A stretch of 64,000 bases of DNA. Origin: an uncultured Gammaproteobacteria bacterium (GTDB lineage Bacteria > Pseudomonadota > Gammaproteobacteria > JAADHQ01). The DNA is taken from the NCBI GenBank assembly GCA_947258655.1, contig CAMYJD010000004.1, positions 131,644 through 195,643 of the forward strand. Reading direction: 5' to 3'. The stretch's first letter is position 1. Every line of letters begins with the position of its first letter. Below the pieces are notes generated by a model. That model saw only the letters and a program-made list of their open reading frames with translations. It was not told the DNA's origin and did no database searches. Positions 47,351 to 57,749 of the stretch are shown one piece after another. The translations under genes and the position numbers were made by a program.

Positions 47351-48703
47351 ATGCTGGAATTGCTGATCTACCCGATGTCCTTCATTGTCGCACTGGCACT
47401 ACTGATTGCCGTGCATGAATTTGGTCATTTCTGGGTAGCGCGAAAACTGGGTGTAAAGGTTTTGCGCTTTTCGATCGGTTTTGGCAAGCCATTATGGCGA
47501 CGAAAATCGCGCGTGGATGATACCGAATATGTCATTGCTACGATACCTCTCGGTGGTTATGTCAAGATGCTCGACGAGCGCGAAGGCGAAGTGGAGGAGC
47601 ATGACAAGCCCCTTGCATTTAATAACAAGTCGGTGTGGGTGCGTTTTGCCATTGTCGCTGCCGGACCGATGTTCAATTTCCTGTTTGCTATCCTCGTGCT
47701 CTGGGTCATGTATATGAGTGGTATTCATGGCCTCAAGGCCATGGTAGGCGATGTTGTCGAAGGTTCCCATGCCGCGCGTGCCGGTTTTCAGCATGGCGAT
47801 CAGATCCTGCGGATTGATGATATTGATACACCCACATGGAACCTGGTGCGCATGAATCTTCTGGATGCTGCGCTGGACAGTAAGACAGTGCGAATCGAGG
47901 TTCGTGACAGTGCGGGTGAAATCAGTCAGCGCAGCATGAAGCTGGATACGCTTGGCGACCCGGTCGAGAACAAGGACCTACTCGGAGACCTCGGCCTGAA
48001 GCAGTGGTCACCACCGGCCGAATTAGGTAAGCCGATTGCAGGAGGCGCGTCAGAACGTGCCGGTCTCAGGGAAGGCGATATAATCATCTCCGTCGATGAC
48101 AAGCTCATCAAAAACTGGATCGAGTGGGTTCAGGAAGTGAGGAATAGTCCCGGCAAGAAAGTGGAAGTGCTTGTTGACAGGAATGGCAGCCGGATGACCC
48201 TTCCACTGCAAATTGATGCAGTAAAAACCAAGGGTCAGATGATAGGGCGTGCGCAGGTAGCATTGCCGGAAAAATACTGGGATACACTGGATGTCAAGAT
48301 AGAATACAACGTGTTTGAGGCATTCAAGGCGGGCGTTGTACGTACCTGGGATATGTCGGTGCTGATGCTGCGGGTACTGGGCAGGATAGTGATGGGTGAT
48401 TCTTCCGTTAAAAACATCAGTGGCCCATTGACGATCGCACAGTACGCAGGTACTACAGCGAGTCTGGGCCTGATCCCGTTCCTGTCATTCCTGTCTATCG
48501 TCAGTATCAGCCTCGGTGTGCTGAATTTATTACCGATCCCGGTACTGGATGGCGGCCATCTTTTCTATTTTCTGATAGAAATGATCACCGGTAAACCGGT
48601 ATCCGAACAGTTTCAGGCGACGGCGCAGCAATTTGGTATCTTCTTATTGGTAGCATTAATGGCGCTGGCTTTTTATAATGACATCCTGCGATTGTTCGGA
48701 TAA
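47351..48703 (+). CDS. rseP: RIP zinc metalloprotease RseP
   Basis: Site-2 intramembrane protease, 450 residues, that cuts RseA in the sigma-E envelope stress pathway. HEFGH (H22, E23, H26) supplies zinc ligands; the second site is LLPIPVLDGGHLF. Two PDZ domains lie between (about 115-300). The neighbouring bamA-skp genes are targets of that response in related species. Confidence 0.96.
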   Translation: MLELLIYPMSFIVALALLIAVHEFGHFWVARKLGVKVLRFSIGFGKPLWRRKSRVDDTEYVIATIPLGGYVKMLDEREGEVEEHDKPLAFNNKSVWVRFAIVAAGPMFNFLFAILVLWVMYMSGIHGLKAMVGDVVEGSHAARAGFQHGDQILRIDDIDTPTWNLVRMNLLDAALDSKTVRIEVRDSAGEISQRSMKLDTLGDPVENKDLLGDLGLKQWSPPAELGKPIAGGASERAGLREGDIIISVDDKLIKNWIEWVQEVRNSPGKKVEVLVDRNGSRMTLPLQIDAVKTKGQMIGRAQVALPEKYWDTLDVKIEYNVFEAFKAGVVRTWDMSVLMLRVLGRIVMGDSSVKNISGPLTIAQYAGTTASLGLIPFLSFLSIVSISLGVLNLLPIPVLDGGHLFYFLIEMITGKPVSEQFQATAQQFGIFLLVALMALAFYNDILRLFG

Positions 48704-48837
48704 TCGCACAGATGTTGGCCCGAGCTAATAATACCATTAAAAACAATCAGTTAATATAATATGATCAGAATAATTCAACGCAATCCCGCCCTGGTGCAAT
48801 CTTCGCTTTGCCGGTTTCACAGCAGTATGGCGCTATA

Positions 48838-51111
48838 ATGAACAGAGCGCTGTTTACTTTCCTGCTCTGGACTCTTGTCTGCGATCTGGCGCTGGCCTTT
48901 GAGCCCTTTAATATCAAGGATATACGTATCGACGGATTACAGCGTATTTCTGCCGGTACTGTCTTCAGCTATCTCCCGGTCAAGGTCAATGAGACCTTTG
49001 ATAATAAAAGGTCATCGCAATCCATAAAGGCACTGTTCAAGACCGGTTTTTTCAAGGATGTGGCTCTAAAAAGAGAAGGTGATGTGCTTGTCATAGAAGT
49101 CATTGAACGGCCTTCGATTGCGCAAATCGAAATCAGTGGTAACAAGGACATAGATACAGAGCAGCTACTCGAGGGCCTGAAAAATGTTGGGCTTGCTGAA
49201 GGGCGCGTATTCAATCGGTCCTTGCTCGACAAGGTTGAGCAGGAGTTAAGAAGGCAGTATTTCAGTAATGGAAAGTATGGCGTTAAGCTAAAGACGAGTG
49301 TTTCGCCATTGGAAAGAAATCGGGTGGCCGTTTTTCTGAAGGTGTCTGAGGGGAAGATTGCCAAAATAAGAGAAATCAATATTATTGGCAACAAGGTGTT
49401 CAAGGACAAGGAATTGACCAAGTTGTTCACCTTGAGTACACCAACCTTTTTTTCCTCCTATAGTGGTAATGACCAGTATTCCAAACAAAAGTTGGGCGCC
49501 GATCTGGAAGTGCTTCGTTCTCATTACCTGAATCGTGGCTACCTGAATTTCAAGATCAAATCTACCCAGGTTTCCATTTCTGCTGACAAGAAATTCATTT
49601 TTATATCGATCAATATAGAAGAAGGAGACCAATACAGGATCAAGGACCTGAAACTGGCCGGACATCTGATCGTGCCGGATGAATTGATCAAGCAGTTCAC
49701 AGTCTCTTCCGGCGAGATTTTTTCACAAAAGAGTATCGCCAAAACTGTAACCAGGATCTCGGACCGCCTGGGTGATGAAGGCTATGCCTTTGCGAACGTG
49801 AACACGGTGCCAAGTATCGATAAGGAAAACAAGGAAGTCAGTCTTACGTTCTTTATTGATCCGGGTAAACGTGTCTATGTCCGGCGCATCAATATGAGCG
49901 GCAACATCAAGACCAGTGACGAGGTCCTGCGACGAGAAATGCGACAAATGGAAGGCGGTTGGTTTTCGACCAGGAAGGTGAACCGCTCGAAGACGCGCCT
50001 GGATCGCCTGGGGTATTTTGAAGATGTTAATCTTGAAACGCCGGTGGTACCGGGCACCACCGACCAGGTAGATGTCAATTACAAGGTCACGGAAAGACCG
50101 TCCGGTAATTTCCTTGCCAGTATTGGTTACTCGCAATCGGGCGGGGTTATCCTGTCGGGCAGCATCAACCAGGATAATTTCCTCGGTTCGGGAAAGCGTG
50201 TCGGTATCAGCGCTAATAACAGTGATATAAATACGGGATTCAGTATCAGTTACCACAATCCTTACTACACCGTCGATGGTGTCAGTCGTGGATTCTCGCT
50301 GTCTTCGCAGGAGACCGATGCGTCGGAGGCCAATCTGGCCGACTATATTACCGATGTTGACCAAGTATCAATGACTTACGGCGTCCCGATTAACGAAAAC
50401 GATCGTATCAATTTCAGCCTTTCCTATGCACTGACGGATCTGACTGTCATTGACACCAGCTTTCAACCGGCTGTCGCCTTTACTAACCAATTTGGCAATA
50501 CTTTTGATACACTTACATTTGGTATGGGTTGGGCGCATGATACCCGTAACAAGGCAATCTTCGCAACGAGCGGTATCCTCCATAGCCTGTCGGCGGAAGT
50601 TGCATTACCGGGCCAGGATCTGGAGTATTACAAACTTAGTTATCTGCAACGGCGCTATATACCGTTGACGAAGAAGTTAACCCTTCTCATGCGTGGAGAA
50701 ATCGCTTATGGTAACGGCTACGGCAAAAATGACAGCCTGCCATTTTTCGAGAATTTTTATGCGGGCGGGGTAAAAAGCGTTCGTGGATATCGTGATAACA
50801 GCCTTGGTGACAAGGCCGGTGGAGAGCCTGTTGGCGGCAACCTGAAAACGGTTGGAGCAATCGAGCTTTTGTTTCCACCACCCTTTGCAACCGATAGCAA
50901 GGCGGTCAGGATGAGCGCATTTTTCGATGCAGGTTATGTATTCAATGGAGTTGACAATTTCAGCATAAAACAGTTGCGTGGTTCGGCAGGATTGTCTTTA
51001 TCATGGTTATCACCGGTAGGCCCATTGCTGTTCAGTCTGGCGACGCCTGTGAACGATCGCGCCAGTGATGATACCCAATCATTCCAGTTCTCATTGGGTG
51101 GGTCGTTTTAA
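48838..51111 (+). CDS. bamA: Outer-membrane assembly factor BamA
   Basis: Omp85 insertase of 757 residues, from the ATG at 48838 where the signal peptide begins (MNRALFTFLLWTLVCDLALA). Five POTRA domains (about 22-420) precede the 16-strand barrel; the loop-6 motif RGY is in KSVRGYRDNSLG, and the protein ends with the Phe expected of outer-membrane proteins (FSLGGSF). Essential; followed by skp. Confidence 0.97.
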   Translation: MNRALFTFLLWTLVCDLALAFEPFNIKDIRIDGLQRISAGTVFSYLPVKVNETFDNKRSSQSIKALFKTGFFKDVALKREGDVLVIEVIERPSIAQIEISGNKDIDTEQLLEGLKNVGLAEGRVFNRSLLDKVEQELRRQYFSNGKYGVKLKTSVSPLERNRVAVFLKVSEGKIAKIREINIIGNKVFKDKELTKLFTLSTPTFFSSYSGNDQYSKQKLGADLEVLRSHYLNRGYLNFKIKSTQVSISADKKFIFISINIEEGDQYRIKDLKLAGHLIVPDELIKQFTVSSGEIFSQKSIAKTVTRISDRLGDEGYAFANVNTVPSIDKENKEVSLTFFIDPGKRVYVRRINMSGNIKTSDEVLRREMRQMEGGWFSTRKVNRSKTRLDRLGYFEDVNLETPVVPGTTDQVDVNYKVTERPSGNFLASIGYSQSGGVILSGSINQDNFLGSGKRVGISANNSDINTGFSISYHNPYYTVDGVSRGFSLSSQETDASEANLADYITDVDQVSMTYGVPINENDRINFSLSYALTDLTVIDTSFQPAVAFTNQFGNTFDTLTFGMGWAHDTRNKAIFATSGILHSLSAEVALPGQDLEYYKLSYLQRRYIPLTKKLTLLMRGEIAYGNGYGKNDSLPFFENFYAGGVKSVRGYRDNSLGDKAGGEPVGGNLKTVGAIELLFPPPFATDSKAVRMSAFFDAGYVFNGVDNFSIKQLRGSAGLSLSWLSPVGPLLFSLATPVNDRASDDTQSFQFSLGGSF

Positions 51112-51126
51112 AGAATTAACAGAGTC

Positions 51127-51690
51127 ATGATTATGATAAAAAAATTGTTGTTTGTTTGCGGGATCCTGTTTGGCATGTTGAGTCTATCTGCAGCAGTGCA
51201 TGCCGAATCCACCCGCTTTGCTGTCGTGAACGTAGCTAAGGCGCTGGAGGAATCACCGCAGGCAATTGCCGCTAACAAGAGGCTGGAAATTGAATTTGCA
51301 CCGCGTAACCAGGTGTTATTGGCGATGCGCAAGAAATTGCGTGACTATGAGGACAGGCTGGCCAAGCAGGGAATGCAGATGAGTGAGACCCAATTACGTG
51401 AACTTGAACGTAATGTACGTGATACCAAAAGGGAAATTCGTCGGGCGCAGGAAGATTATCGTGAAGACCTCAATATACGCCGAAACGAAGAGCTGAGGAA
51501 ACTGCAAAAAAGGGTCAAGCGTGCAATTATCAGCGTGGCCTCGCAGAAGAAGTACGATATTGTTATGGGTGAAGGTGTATTGTATTCATCAGACCGTGTG
51601 GATATTACCCGCGATATTCTCAAGGTTCTCGAAGATGAATTCAAAAGTGCACCCTCTGCTACACCCGAAGCGGATATTGATAATCAGTAA
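51127..51690 (+). CDS. skp: Periplasmic chaperone Skp/OmpH
   Basis: Protein of 187 residues with a signal peptide ending AAVHA. The OmpH domain begins [16 protein letters not shown] and continues as a long charged coiled coil (about 60-130) forming the tentacles of the trimer. A short acidic tail follows. It delivers unfolded outer-membrane proteins to BamA. Confidence 0.94.
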   Translation: MIMIKKLLFVCGILFGMLSLSAAVHAESTRFAVVNVAKALEESPQAIAANKRLEIEFAPRNQVLLAMRKKLRDYEDRLAKQGMQMSETQLRELERNVRDTKREIRRAQEDYREDLNIRRNEELRKLQKRVKRAIISVASQKKYDIVMGEGVLYSSDRVDITRDILKVLEDEFKSAPSATPEADIDNQ

Positions 51691-51704
51691 ACGGGGCCAG
51701 CTCC

Positions 51705-52724
51705 TTGGGATATACCCTGCAAGAACTCGCTGATGCTGTTGGTGGCACAGTATACGGACAAACAGAGACGCCAATAGATCGTGTGGCGACAATCCGTAAT
51801 GCCGATGAGAACTGTATAAGTTTTCTGGCCAATCGCAGCTACTATAAATACCTGGCAGAAACCCGTGCCGCGGCCATAATCCTGGCTGAGAGCGATTTGC
51901 AGGATTGCCCGGTATCGGCGATCGTAGTCAAAAACCCCTACCTCGCCTATGCAAAGATTGCGGCCCTGTTGAATCCGACGCCGGCAATCGTCGCCGCTAT
52001 CCATCCGAGCGCCAGTGTCGCGGAAGATGCCACAATCCATGCCAATGTTGCAGTTGCTGCAAATGCTGTAATAGAAGCAGGCGCAACTATCGCCGAGGGT
52101 TGTTCAATTGGCCCTGCCTGTGTAGTGGGCAGAAATGTCAGTATCGACAGGAATACCCGATTGGTAGCCAGTGTTACCCTTTGCCATGATGTGAAGATAG
52201 GTAGTAACGTCATTTTGCATCCCGGCGTTGTTATCGGCGCCGATGGATTTGGTATCGCCAATGATCAGGGCGAATGGACAAAGGTACCGCAACTGGGTTC
52301 GGTCGTTATTGGTGATGATGTTGAAATAGGCGCCAATACCACGATAGACCGTGGTGCGCTGGAAGACACGGTAATAGAGCAGGGAGTTAAACTCGATAAC
52401 CAGATTCAGGTAGCGCATAATGTTACAATTGGTGCGCATACCGCAATTGCAGGTTGTACCGGCATTGCCGGTAGCACCAGCATCGGCGCGCACTGCGCGA
52501 TTGGCGGGGCGGTTTCCATTGTTGGACATCTGGAGATTGTGGACAACGTGCAAATAACGGCGGCCTCGACGGTGACACAAAGTATCAAGCAAGCGGGCCT
52601 GTACTCATCCGGTACGCCATTACAGGAAAACGCCCTCTGGCACAGGAACTATGTCCGCTTTCGCCAGCTGGACCAAATGGCCAAAAAATTACGTAAACTT
52701 GAAAAACAAATTGAAAATAAATAA
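51705..52724 (+). CDS. lpxD: UDP-3-O-acylglucosamine N-acyltransferase
   Basis: Left-handed beta-helix acyltransferase of lipid A synthesis, 339 residues, third step of the pathway. The likely start is TTG at 51705 ([18 protein letters not shown]). The N-terminal substrate-binding part is followed by hexapeptide repeats from about 105; catalytic His lies in [11 protein letters not shown]. The C-terminus is a short helical tail. Confidence 0.95.
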   Translation: MGYTLQELADAVGGTVYGQTETPIDRVATIRNADENCISFLANRSYYKYLAETRAAAIILAESDLQDCPVSAIVVKNPYLAYAKIAALLNPTPAIVAAIHPSASVAEDATIHANVAVAANAVIEAGATIAEGCSIGPACVVGRNVSIDRNTRLVASVTLCHDVKIGSNVILHPGVVIGADGFGIANDQGEWTKVPQLGSVVIGDDVEIGANTTIDRGALEDTVIEQGVKLDNQIQVAHNVTIGAHTAIAGCTGIAGSTSIGAHCAIGGAVSIVGHLEIVDNVQITAASTVTQSIKQAGLYSSGTPLQENALWHRNYVRFRQLDQMAKKLRKLEKQIENK

Positions 52725-52738
52725 GCAGGATAATTTTT

Positions 52739-53197
52739 ATGTCGTCTGAAAAAACCATGGACATACATGCCATTTTAAAACACTTGCCTCATCGTTACCC
52801 GTTCCTGTTGATCGACCGTGTAACGGATTACAAGGAAGGTGAGTATTTAACCGCCTACAAGAATGTGAGCTATAATGAAAATTATTTCACCGGGCATTTT
52901 CCGATCAGACCGGTTATGCCCGGTGTACTTATTCTCGAAGCATTGGCACAGGCAACCGGCATCCTCGCGTTTAAAACAAATAATACATTGCCATCTGACA
53001 AGTCACTGTATTATTTCGTTGGTATTGACAAGGCGCGTTTCAAGCAACCGGTCGAGCCGGGTGATCAACTGGTGCTTGAGGTGAAACTTGACAAGAAGAA
53101 AGGTCCGGTGTGGAAATTTATCGCTGAAGCCAAGGTAGATGGCAAGGTAGTAACATCTGCCGAGTTGATGTGTGCAGAGAAGGAAATTGAATCTTGA
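52739..53197 (+). CDS. fabZ: 3-hydroxyacyl-ACP dehydratase FabZ
   Basis: Hot-dog-fold dehydratase of 152 residues in fatty-acid elongation. [13 protein letters not shown] opens the domain; catalytic His is in [13 protein letters not shown] and Glu in EALAQATG. The stop overlaps the lpxA start (TTGA). Balance between FabZ and LpxA/LpxD use of hydroxyacyl-ACP explains the gene order. Confidence 0.96.
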   Translation: MSSEKTMDIHAILKHLPHRYPFLLIDRVTDYKEGEYLTAYKNVSYNENYFTGHFPIRPVMPGVLILEALAQATGILAFKTNNTLPSDKSLYYFVGIDKARFKQPVEPGDQLVLEVKLDKKKGPVWKFIAEAKVDGKVVTSAELMCAEKEIES

Positions 53198-53964
53198 TAC
53201 ATGAGAGCGCTATTGTCGATCCGCGCGCACGCCTCGCAGAAGGTGTGGAAGTAGGGGCTTTTTCCATTATTGGTGCGGATGTCGAGATCGGCAAGGATAC
53301 GGTCATTGGTCCGCATGTTGTTATCAAGGGGCCGACGACAATAGGCGCAAACAACCAGATCCTGCAATTTTCGTCTATCGGTGAGGATCCCCAGGACAAG
53401 AAATATGCTGGTGAACCGACACGGTTGGAACTCGGTGACAACAACCTGATACGCGAATCCTGCACTATTAATCGTGGCACCATGCAGGGTGGTGGTGTAA
53501 CCCGGGTCGGATCCGATAATATGATCATGGCCTATGTTCATATCGCCCACGACTGCACTGTTGGCAACAATACTATTTTTGCCAACGGTACAACATTTGC
53601 CGGGCATGTAACGGTAGAGGATCATGTTATTCTGGGCGGTTTCACGATGGTGCATCAGTTTGTTACCCTTGGTAGGAACTGCTTTACAGCCATCAATAGT
53701 GTCGTGTTGAAGGATATCCCTCCATATGTCATGAGCGGAGGACAGCCGGCCAAGCCGCATGGGCTTAATACCAGAGGGCTCAAGCGGCATGACTTTGCAC
53801 CTGATGCCATCCAGGAGATCAAGCGCGCCTACAAATTGTTGTATCAATCCAATTTATTGTTCAAGGACGCCCGGGACAGGATACGTGAGATGAGTGAACA
53901 CTCGGAAGCGATCCGGCATTTCGCAGAGTTCCTGGATAACAGTCAGCGCGGAGTTGTCAGATAA
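53194..53964 (+). CDS. lpxA: UDP-N-acetylglucosamine acyltransferase
   Basis: First enzyme of lipid A synthesis, 256 residues. It starts with TTG overlapping the fabZ stop and reads [21 protein letters not shown]. Hexapeptide repeats run to about 185, with catalytic His in [15 protein letters not shown]. The helical C-terminal domain is complete. Confidence 0.96.
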   Translation: MIHESAIVDPRARLAEGVEVGAFSIIGADVEIGKDTVIGPHVVIKGPTTIGANNQILQFSSIGEDPQDKKYAGEPTRLELGDNNLIRESCTINRGTMQGGGVTRVGSDNMIMAYVHIAHDCTVGNNTIFANGTTFAGHVTVEDHVILGGFTMVHQFVTLGRNCFTAINSVVLKDIPPYVMSGGQPAKPHGLNTRGLKRHDFAPDAIQEIKRAYKLLYQSNLLFKDARDRIREMSEHSEAIRHFAEFLDNSQRGVVR

Positions 53965-53988
53965 ATTCTGACATGAACGAAACCGGGG

Positions 53989-55137
53989 ATGGTATGTATA
54001 GCGCTTGTAGCAGGTGAAGCATCCGGGGACCTGCTAGGGGCCTCGCTTATCGATGCATTAAAGGAAGAATACCCTCACGCTGAGTTCATCGGTATCGCCG
54101 GTCCGCAGATGATTAAGGCCGGTTGCCATTCGCTTTACCCGATGGAAACACTATCCGTGATGGGCCTGGTTGAGGTCCTCAAACATCTGCCGGAGCTTCT
54201 GAAAATACGCAAACAGCTTTATCATCAATTATTGCAGAAAAAGCCGGATGTGTTTATCGGTATCGATGCGCCGGACTTTAATTTACCATTAGAAAGAAAA
54301 CTGAAATCCAGCGGTATAAAGACCGTCCATTATGTCAGCCCTACGGTCTGGGCATGGCGTCAGGGGCGGATAAAAACCATTGCAAAATCCGTCGACCTGA
54401 TGCTGACCCTGTTCCCGTTTGAAGTGGCTATATACAAGCAGCATCAAGTAAAGACACATTTCGTCGGACATCCATTAGCGGATATTGTGCCACTACAGTC
54501 TGACCAGGGGCAGGCCCGGGTCAAGCTTGGTGTAGGGCAGGATCAACGTGTTGTCGCCATGCTGCCCGGTAGTCGAATGAGTGAACTGGAGAGGCTGGCC
54601 GAAGCCTTTATTGAGACGGCTGCTGCATGTTCTCGCCAGGCAGCGGATCTGCAATTCATTGTGCCCTTTGCCAATGACAAGACTCGTGACTATTTTCAAG
54701 GCATCATTGACAGCATGCAATTACAGGTCAGGATAAAAACAGTAGCAGGGCAATCGCGTCTGGTTATGCAAGCCAGCGACGTCGTGTTAGTAGCCTCCGG
54801 AACCGCCTCGCTCGAAGCCCTGTTGCTGAAACGGCCTATGGTCGTCGCGTATAAATTGTCAGCTCTTACGTTCTGGATATTGAAAACATTCAGGATGCTC
54901 AAGGTCTCGAATATTTCCCTGCCCAATCTGCTTGCAGGAAAAAAGATTGTCGAGGAGTTTATTCAGCAAGATGTTAGCTCAGAAAAACTGGCGCCTGCGT
55001 TGTTGCAATTACTGGACAACAGGTCAGCCAATCAACAATTGCTGGATACCTATGATGAGATTCACCGCTCATTGAAAAAAGATGCTAGCCATGAAGCGTC
55101 CAGGGCAGTGGCAGCATTGATAGGGAAGGCAGACTAA
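53989..55137 (+). CDS. lpxB: Lipid-A-disaccharide synthase
   Basis: GT19 glycosyltransferase of 382 residues that joins UDP-2,3-diacylglucosamine to lipid X. Motifs: GEASGDLLGA, FIGIDAPDFNL, YVSPTVWAWRQGR, LPGSRMSEL and ASGTASLEALL. Start ATG at 53989 with GGGGA upstream. Ends three bases before rnhB. Confidence 0.96.
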   Translation: MVCIALVAGEASGDLLGASLIDALKEEYPHAEFIGIAGPQMIKAGCHSLYPMETLSVMGLVEVLKHLPELLKIRKQLYHQLLQKKPDVFIGIDAPDFNLPLERKLKSSGIKTVHYVSPTVWAWRQGRIKTIAKSVDLMLTLFPFEVAIYKQHQVKTHFVGHPLADIVPLQSDQGQARVKLGVGQDQRVVAMLPGSRMSELERLAEAFIETAAACSRQAADLQFIVPFANDKTRDYFQGIIDSMQLQVRIKTVAGQSRLVMQASDVVLVASGTASLEALLLKRPMVVAYKLSALTFWILKTFRMLKVSNISLPNLLAGKKIVEEFIQQDVSSEKLAPALLQLLDNRSANQQLLDTYDEIHRSLKKDASHEASRAVAALIGKAD

Positions 55138-55140
55138 TCC

Positions 55141-55740
55141 ATGTATGATGAAAGCAGGGTATACCCACTATTGACGGCAGGTGTCGATGAAGTGGGGCGA
55201 GGACCACTGGCCGGGCCTGTCGTTGCTGCTGCCGTTATCCTCGATCCGCACAAGCCGATCTCGGGTCTGGCCGACTCAAAAAAATTAAGTGAAAAAAAAC
55301 GTGAGGCTCTGTATCCACTGATAAAGGAAAATGCATTGTACTATGCAGTTGCCGAAGCCAGTGTCGAGGAGATTGACCGGATTAATATTCTCCAGGCGAG
55401 TTTGTTGGCTATGCAGCGTGCAATCGAGGGACTGGGCGTCATACCCGAGCATGTCCTTGTCGATGGTAACAAGGCGCCTGCCGTCAACATGCCGGTCGAT
55501 ACTGTAGTCAAAGGCGACAGCAGAGTGGCTTCAATCAGTGCCGCGTCGATAATAGCAAAAGTGGACAGGGACCGGATGATGCGTGAATATCATGACAGGT
55601 ATCCTCAATTTTCATTTCATAAACACAAGGCCTATGGTTCCAGGCAACACCTGGACGAACTGCTTGAGCATGGGCCGACTCCGGTGCATCGCAAGACCTT
55701 CGCACCGGTGCGAAAATTACTTGATGAAGATGGGGAATAG
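55141..55740 (+). CDS. rnhB: Ribonuclease HII
   Basis: RNA-DNA hybrid nuclease of 199 residues that initiates ribonucleotide removal. The active-site motif is [15 protein letters not shown] (Asp-Glu), followed by ILADSKKLS-type GLADSKKLS, an Asp in HVLVDGN, and DRDRMMREY. Last gene of the plus-strand cluster; dnaE, often next, is absent here. Confidence 0.96.
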   Translation: MYDESRVYPLLTAGVDEVGRGPLAGPVVAAAVILDPHKPISGLADSKKLSEKKREALYPLIKENALYYAVAEASVEEIDRINILQASLLAMQRAIEGLGVIPEHVLVDGNKAPAVNMPVDTVVKGDSRVASISAASIIAKVDRDRMMREYHDRYPQFSFHKHKAYGSRQHLDELLEHGPTPVHRKTFAPVRKLLDEDGE

Positions 55741-55782
55741 TTCTTAAAGCAGGGCGAGTATCTGCCTAAGCGTACAGTCAGA

Positions 55783-56505
55783 CTAGACGAATGCTGTAAC
55801 TACCCACAGCACGCCAAACAATAATGGCTGATGCAGCATGTATATCCACAGACTATAACGCCCGGCCAGGTTCAATAGTGTTGAAGTGGAGAAACCGTTG
55901 CTGGAGCCCAGCAGGCGTTTACCTGCGCTGGTATGGATGAGCAGATGTCCTAATGTGATACCGCATAACACAACACCCAGCCATGGTAACAGTGGTACGT
56001 AGTCTTCGGTGAGCGGTTTGTAGGTCATTAGCCCGATCCAGTGCAGCCATGGTTGATTAAACTCGATCAGGGTAACGGTATTGCCAAAGATGATCAGTGT
56101 GATCCCGATAATTAAGCTATAGACGGGTTGATTAACAAACAGAATCGCCAGCAAACTGGCAACGGCGATGAAATGCAGGATTCCAAACCATATCGTTCTA
56201 CCGGGAAACAACCAGTATGAAACTATACTGATCAATAGCGAGCAGGCCACCAATACCAGTACCCGTTGTAGTGCGCGTCGCCAGCGAATACCCTTATGGT
56301 GGGCAAGCATGAGGCTGATGCCGACCAGGGTCAGGAACAGGCTGACGATGAGGGTACGAAAGTTTACCCAGAAAAGGCCATCGTGAAAGTCGAAGCTAAC
56401 AATTCTGAAATGATCAAGGTCATAACAGAAATGATATATCACCATGAAAACAACGGCAGTACCGCGCATGCTGTCAATAAGGTGTGAACGACGTGCTGGC
56501 GACAT
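55783..56505 (-). CDS. Heparan-alpha-glucosaminide N-acetyltransferase-like membrane protein (DUF1624)
   Basis: Inner-membrane protein of 240 residues with about seven helices. It opens RSHLIDSMRGTAVVFMVIYHFCYDLDHF, the start of the DUF1624/HGSNAT-like acyltransferase group, where the His is thought to be catalytic. The last helices (YSLWIYMLHQPLLFGVLW) also match. It may acylate a surface glycan; substrate unknown. The convergent neighbour is rnhB; csrA-like lies 131 bases upstream on the same strand. Confidence 0.82.
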   Translation of the reverse strand: MSPARRSHLIDSMRGTAVVFMVIYHFCYDLDHFRIVSFDFHDGLFWVNFRTLIVSLFLTLVGISLMLAHHKGIRWRRALQRVLVLVACSLLISIVSYWLFPGRTIWFGILHFIAVASLLAILFVNQPVYSLIIGITLIIFGNTVTLIEFNQPWLHWIGLMTYKPLTEDYVPLLPWLGVVLCGITLGHLLIHTSAGKRLLGSSNGFSTSTLLNLAGRYSLWIYMLHQPLLFGVLWVVTAFV

Positions 56506-56636
56506 GTAAGGTAAGTGTATTCTTATTTAATATAAGTAAATATACTATACCTGCGTCGCCGATGCGAGTACTACATGTGCCCGCATTTGTTTGATGCCGG
56601 TGGCCTTGCGCGATGTATGTGCGCGGTTACGCGCCG

Positions 56637-56846
56637 CTATTTTATCCTGTCGAGTAATTCATAGCGCAGTATTTTCATGTTGTAGGGGGCATCGATGGCC
56701 AGTTTGATGGCAGACTGATCCCGGCATTTTACGGCGACTTTTATAGGTCCTTTTGAGAACAATTCACCGACGGTCATCTCCGGTCGAATATCCTCATTGG
56801 GGTATATAAGTATAGACTCGCCAGTCTTTCTTTCTAGCACCAGCAT
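56637..56846 (-). CDS. Divergent CsrA-like RNA-binding regulator
   Basis: A 69-residue protein that starts MLVLERKTGESILI like CsrA/RsmA and ends with APYNMKILRYELLDRIK, keeping the Arg of the RNA-binding site (usual HREE) and the alanine-proline turn. Between these halves the loop is about ten residues longer than in classical CsrA (MTVGELFSKGPIKVAVKCRDQ). It would bind GGA motifs in mRNAs and control translation. A housekeeping CsrA (about 60 residues) is expected elsewhere, so this looks like an accessory paralogue, perhaps tied to the pilin-kinase region next to it. Confidence 0.75.
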   Translation of the reverse strand: MLVLERKTGESILIYPNEDIRPEMTVGELFSKGPIKVAVKCRDQSAIKLAIDAPYNMKILRYELLDRIK

Positions 56847-56963
56847 GTGCTGAACTCCTTTTCACTGTTATTTGAGATAAAGCATGATTTGGGGGATGCA
56901 TGCTCAAATAAACGTAACAGAAAGTCTATACGATTTACTACCAAATACAACAGTAGATAAGAG

Positions 56964-57749
56964 TTATATATTGTTTAGTTCCAATAATGCTTGATGCGCA
57001 GTTTGATAGCGCTTGTTGATATCAACGGATAATATCCTGTTAATAAATTCATGGTAATGACAATCGATTCCGCGCAGTTCCAATGCAGGTGGATTGGCAG
57101 CCAGCGGTAACATGTCTCTGGTAGTGTTAGCATTGTTTCTGCGCATTCCGGTCAGCATCTCATAGAATAGTAGTCCTACCTGATACAGGTCACTTTGCTG
57201 TGTCCATTGCAGACCCTGTGCCTGTTCCGGTGACAGGTAGGCATGTTTGCCGATCCAGGTGTGGGCGGCGTCATTGTATTGCTGAGGTATACAGGCGCAG
57301 CCGAAATCAATCAGGTATACCTGCCCCTGTTTCGATAAGATTATATTGTCTGGGGAAATATCCGAGTGAATGAGCCTGCCGTCACGATCATGCAGGTTAG
57401 ACAGGATGGTCAGGAGTTGACGGATTATGTCCACGCTTTGTGATAGTGATACCGTACCTGCCTTTAATATTTTATCCAGATTGGTACCTTTTATATATTC
57501 ATAGGCGAAATATGGACGCTTAATGTCCACCCGGCTTTTTATCAACGCAAGTGTGTTGCTAGTTTGCAGTGACTGCAGGATTTCTACCTCGCTAATGAAA
57601 CGTGACTTCAATGCCGGTATGTTGCAGTATTCTGGCTTAAGGCTTTTTACGATCAAAGATTTCCTCCCCTTGACAAGAAACAGCTGACAAATACTGCCGT
57701 TAAAAAAAGGGGAAATGTCGACAAGCCCGCTGTACTTTAAATGTCCCAA
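56964..57749 (-). CDS. Ser/Thr protein kinase, non-RD type
   Basis: Soluble Hanks-type kinase. I place the start at TTG 57749 because CAGGAG lies just before it; an ATG at 57791 gives 275 residues and a 55-base overlap. Numbering from that ATG: K49 (LIVKSLK), alpha-C Glu near 70, catalytic loop HSDISPDN (D144) and DFG at 162-164, followed by a Glu of the APE-like region (LSPEQAQG). The glycine-rich loop is degenerate (SPFFNGSICQLFLV), and Ser replaces the Arg of HRD. It is translationally coupled to the Lnt-like gene (13-base overlap). There is no membrane or sensor domain, so its input must come from partners. Confidence 0.85.
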   Translation of the reverse strand: MGHLKYSGLVDISPFFNGSICQLFLVKGRKSLIVKSLKPEYCNIPALKSRFISEVEILQSLQTSNTLALIKSRVDIKRPYFAYEYIKGTNLDKILKAGTVSLSQSVDIIRQLLTILSNLHDRDGRLIHSDISPDNIILSKQGQVYLIDFGCACIPQQYNDAAHTWIGKHAYLSPEQAQGLQWTQQSDLYQVGLLFYEMLTGMRRNNANTTRDMLPLAANPPALELRGIDCHYHEFINRILSVDINKRYQTAHQALLELNNI

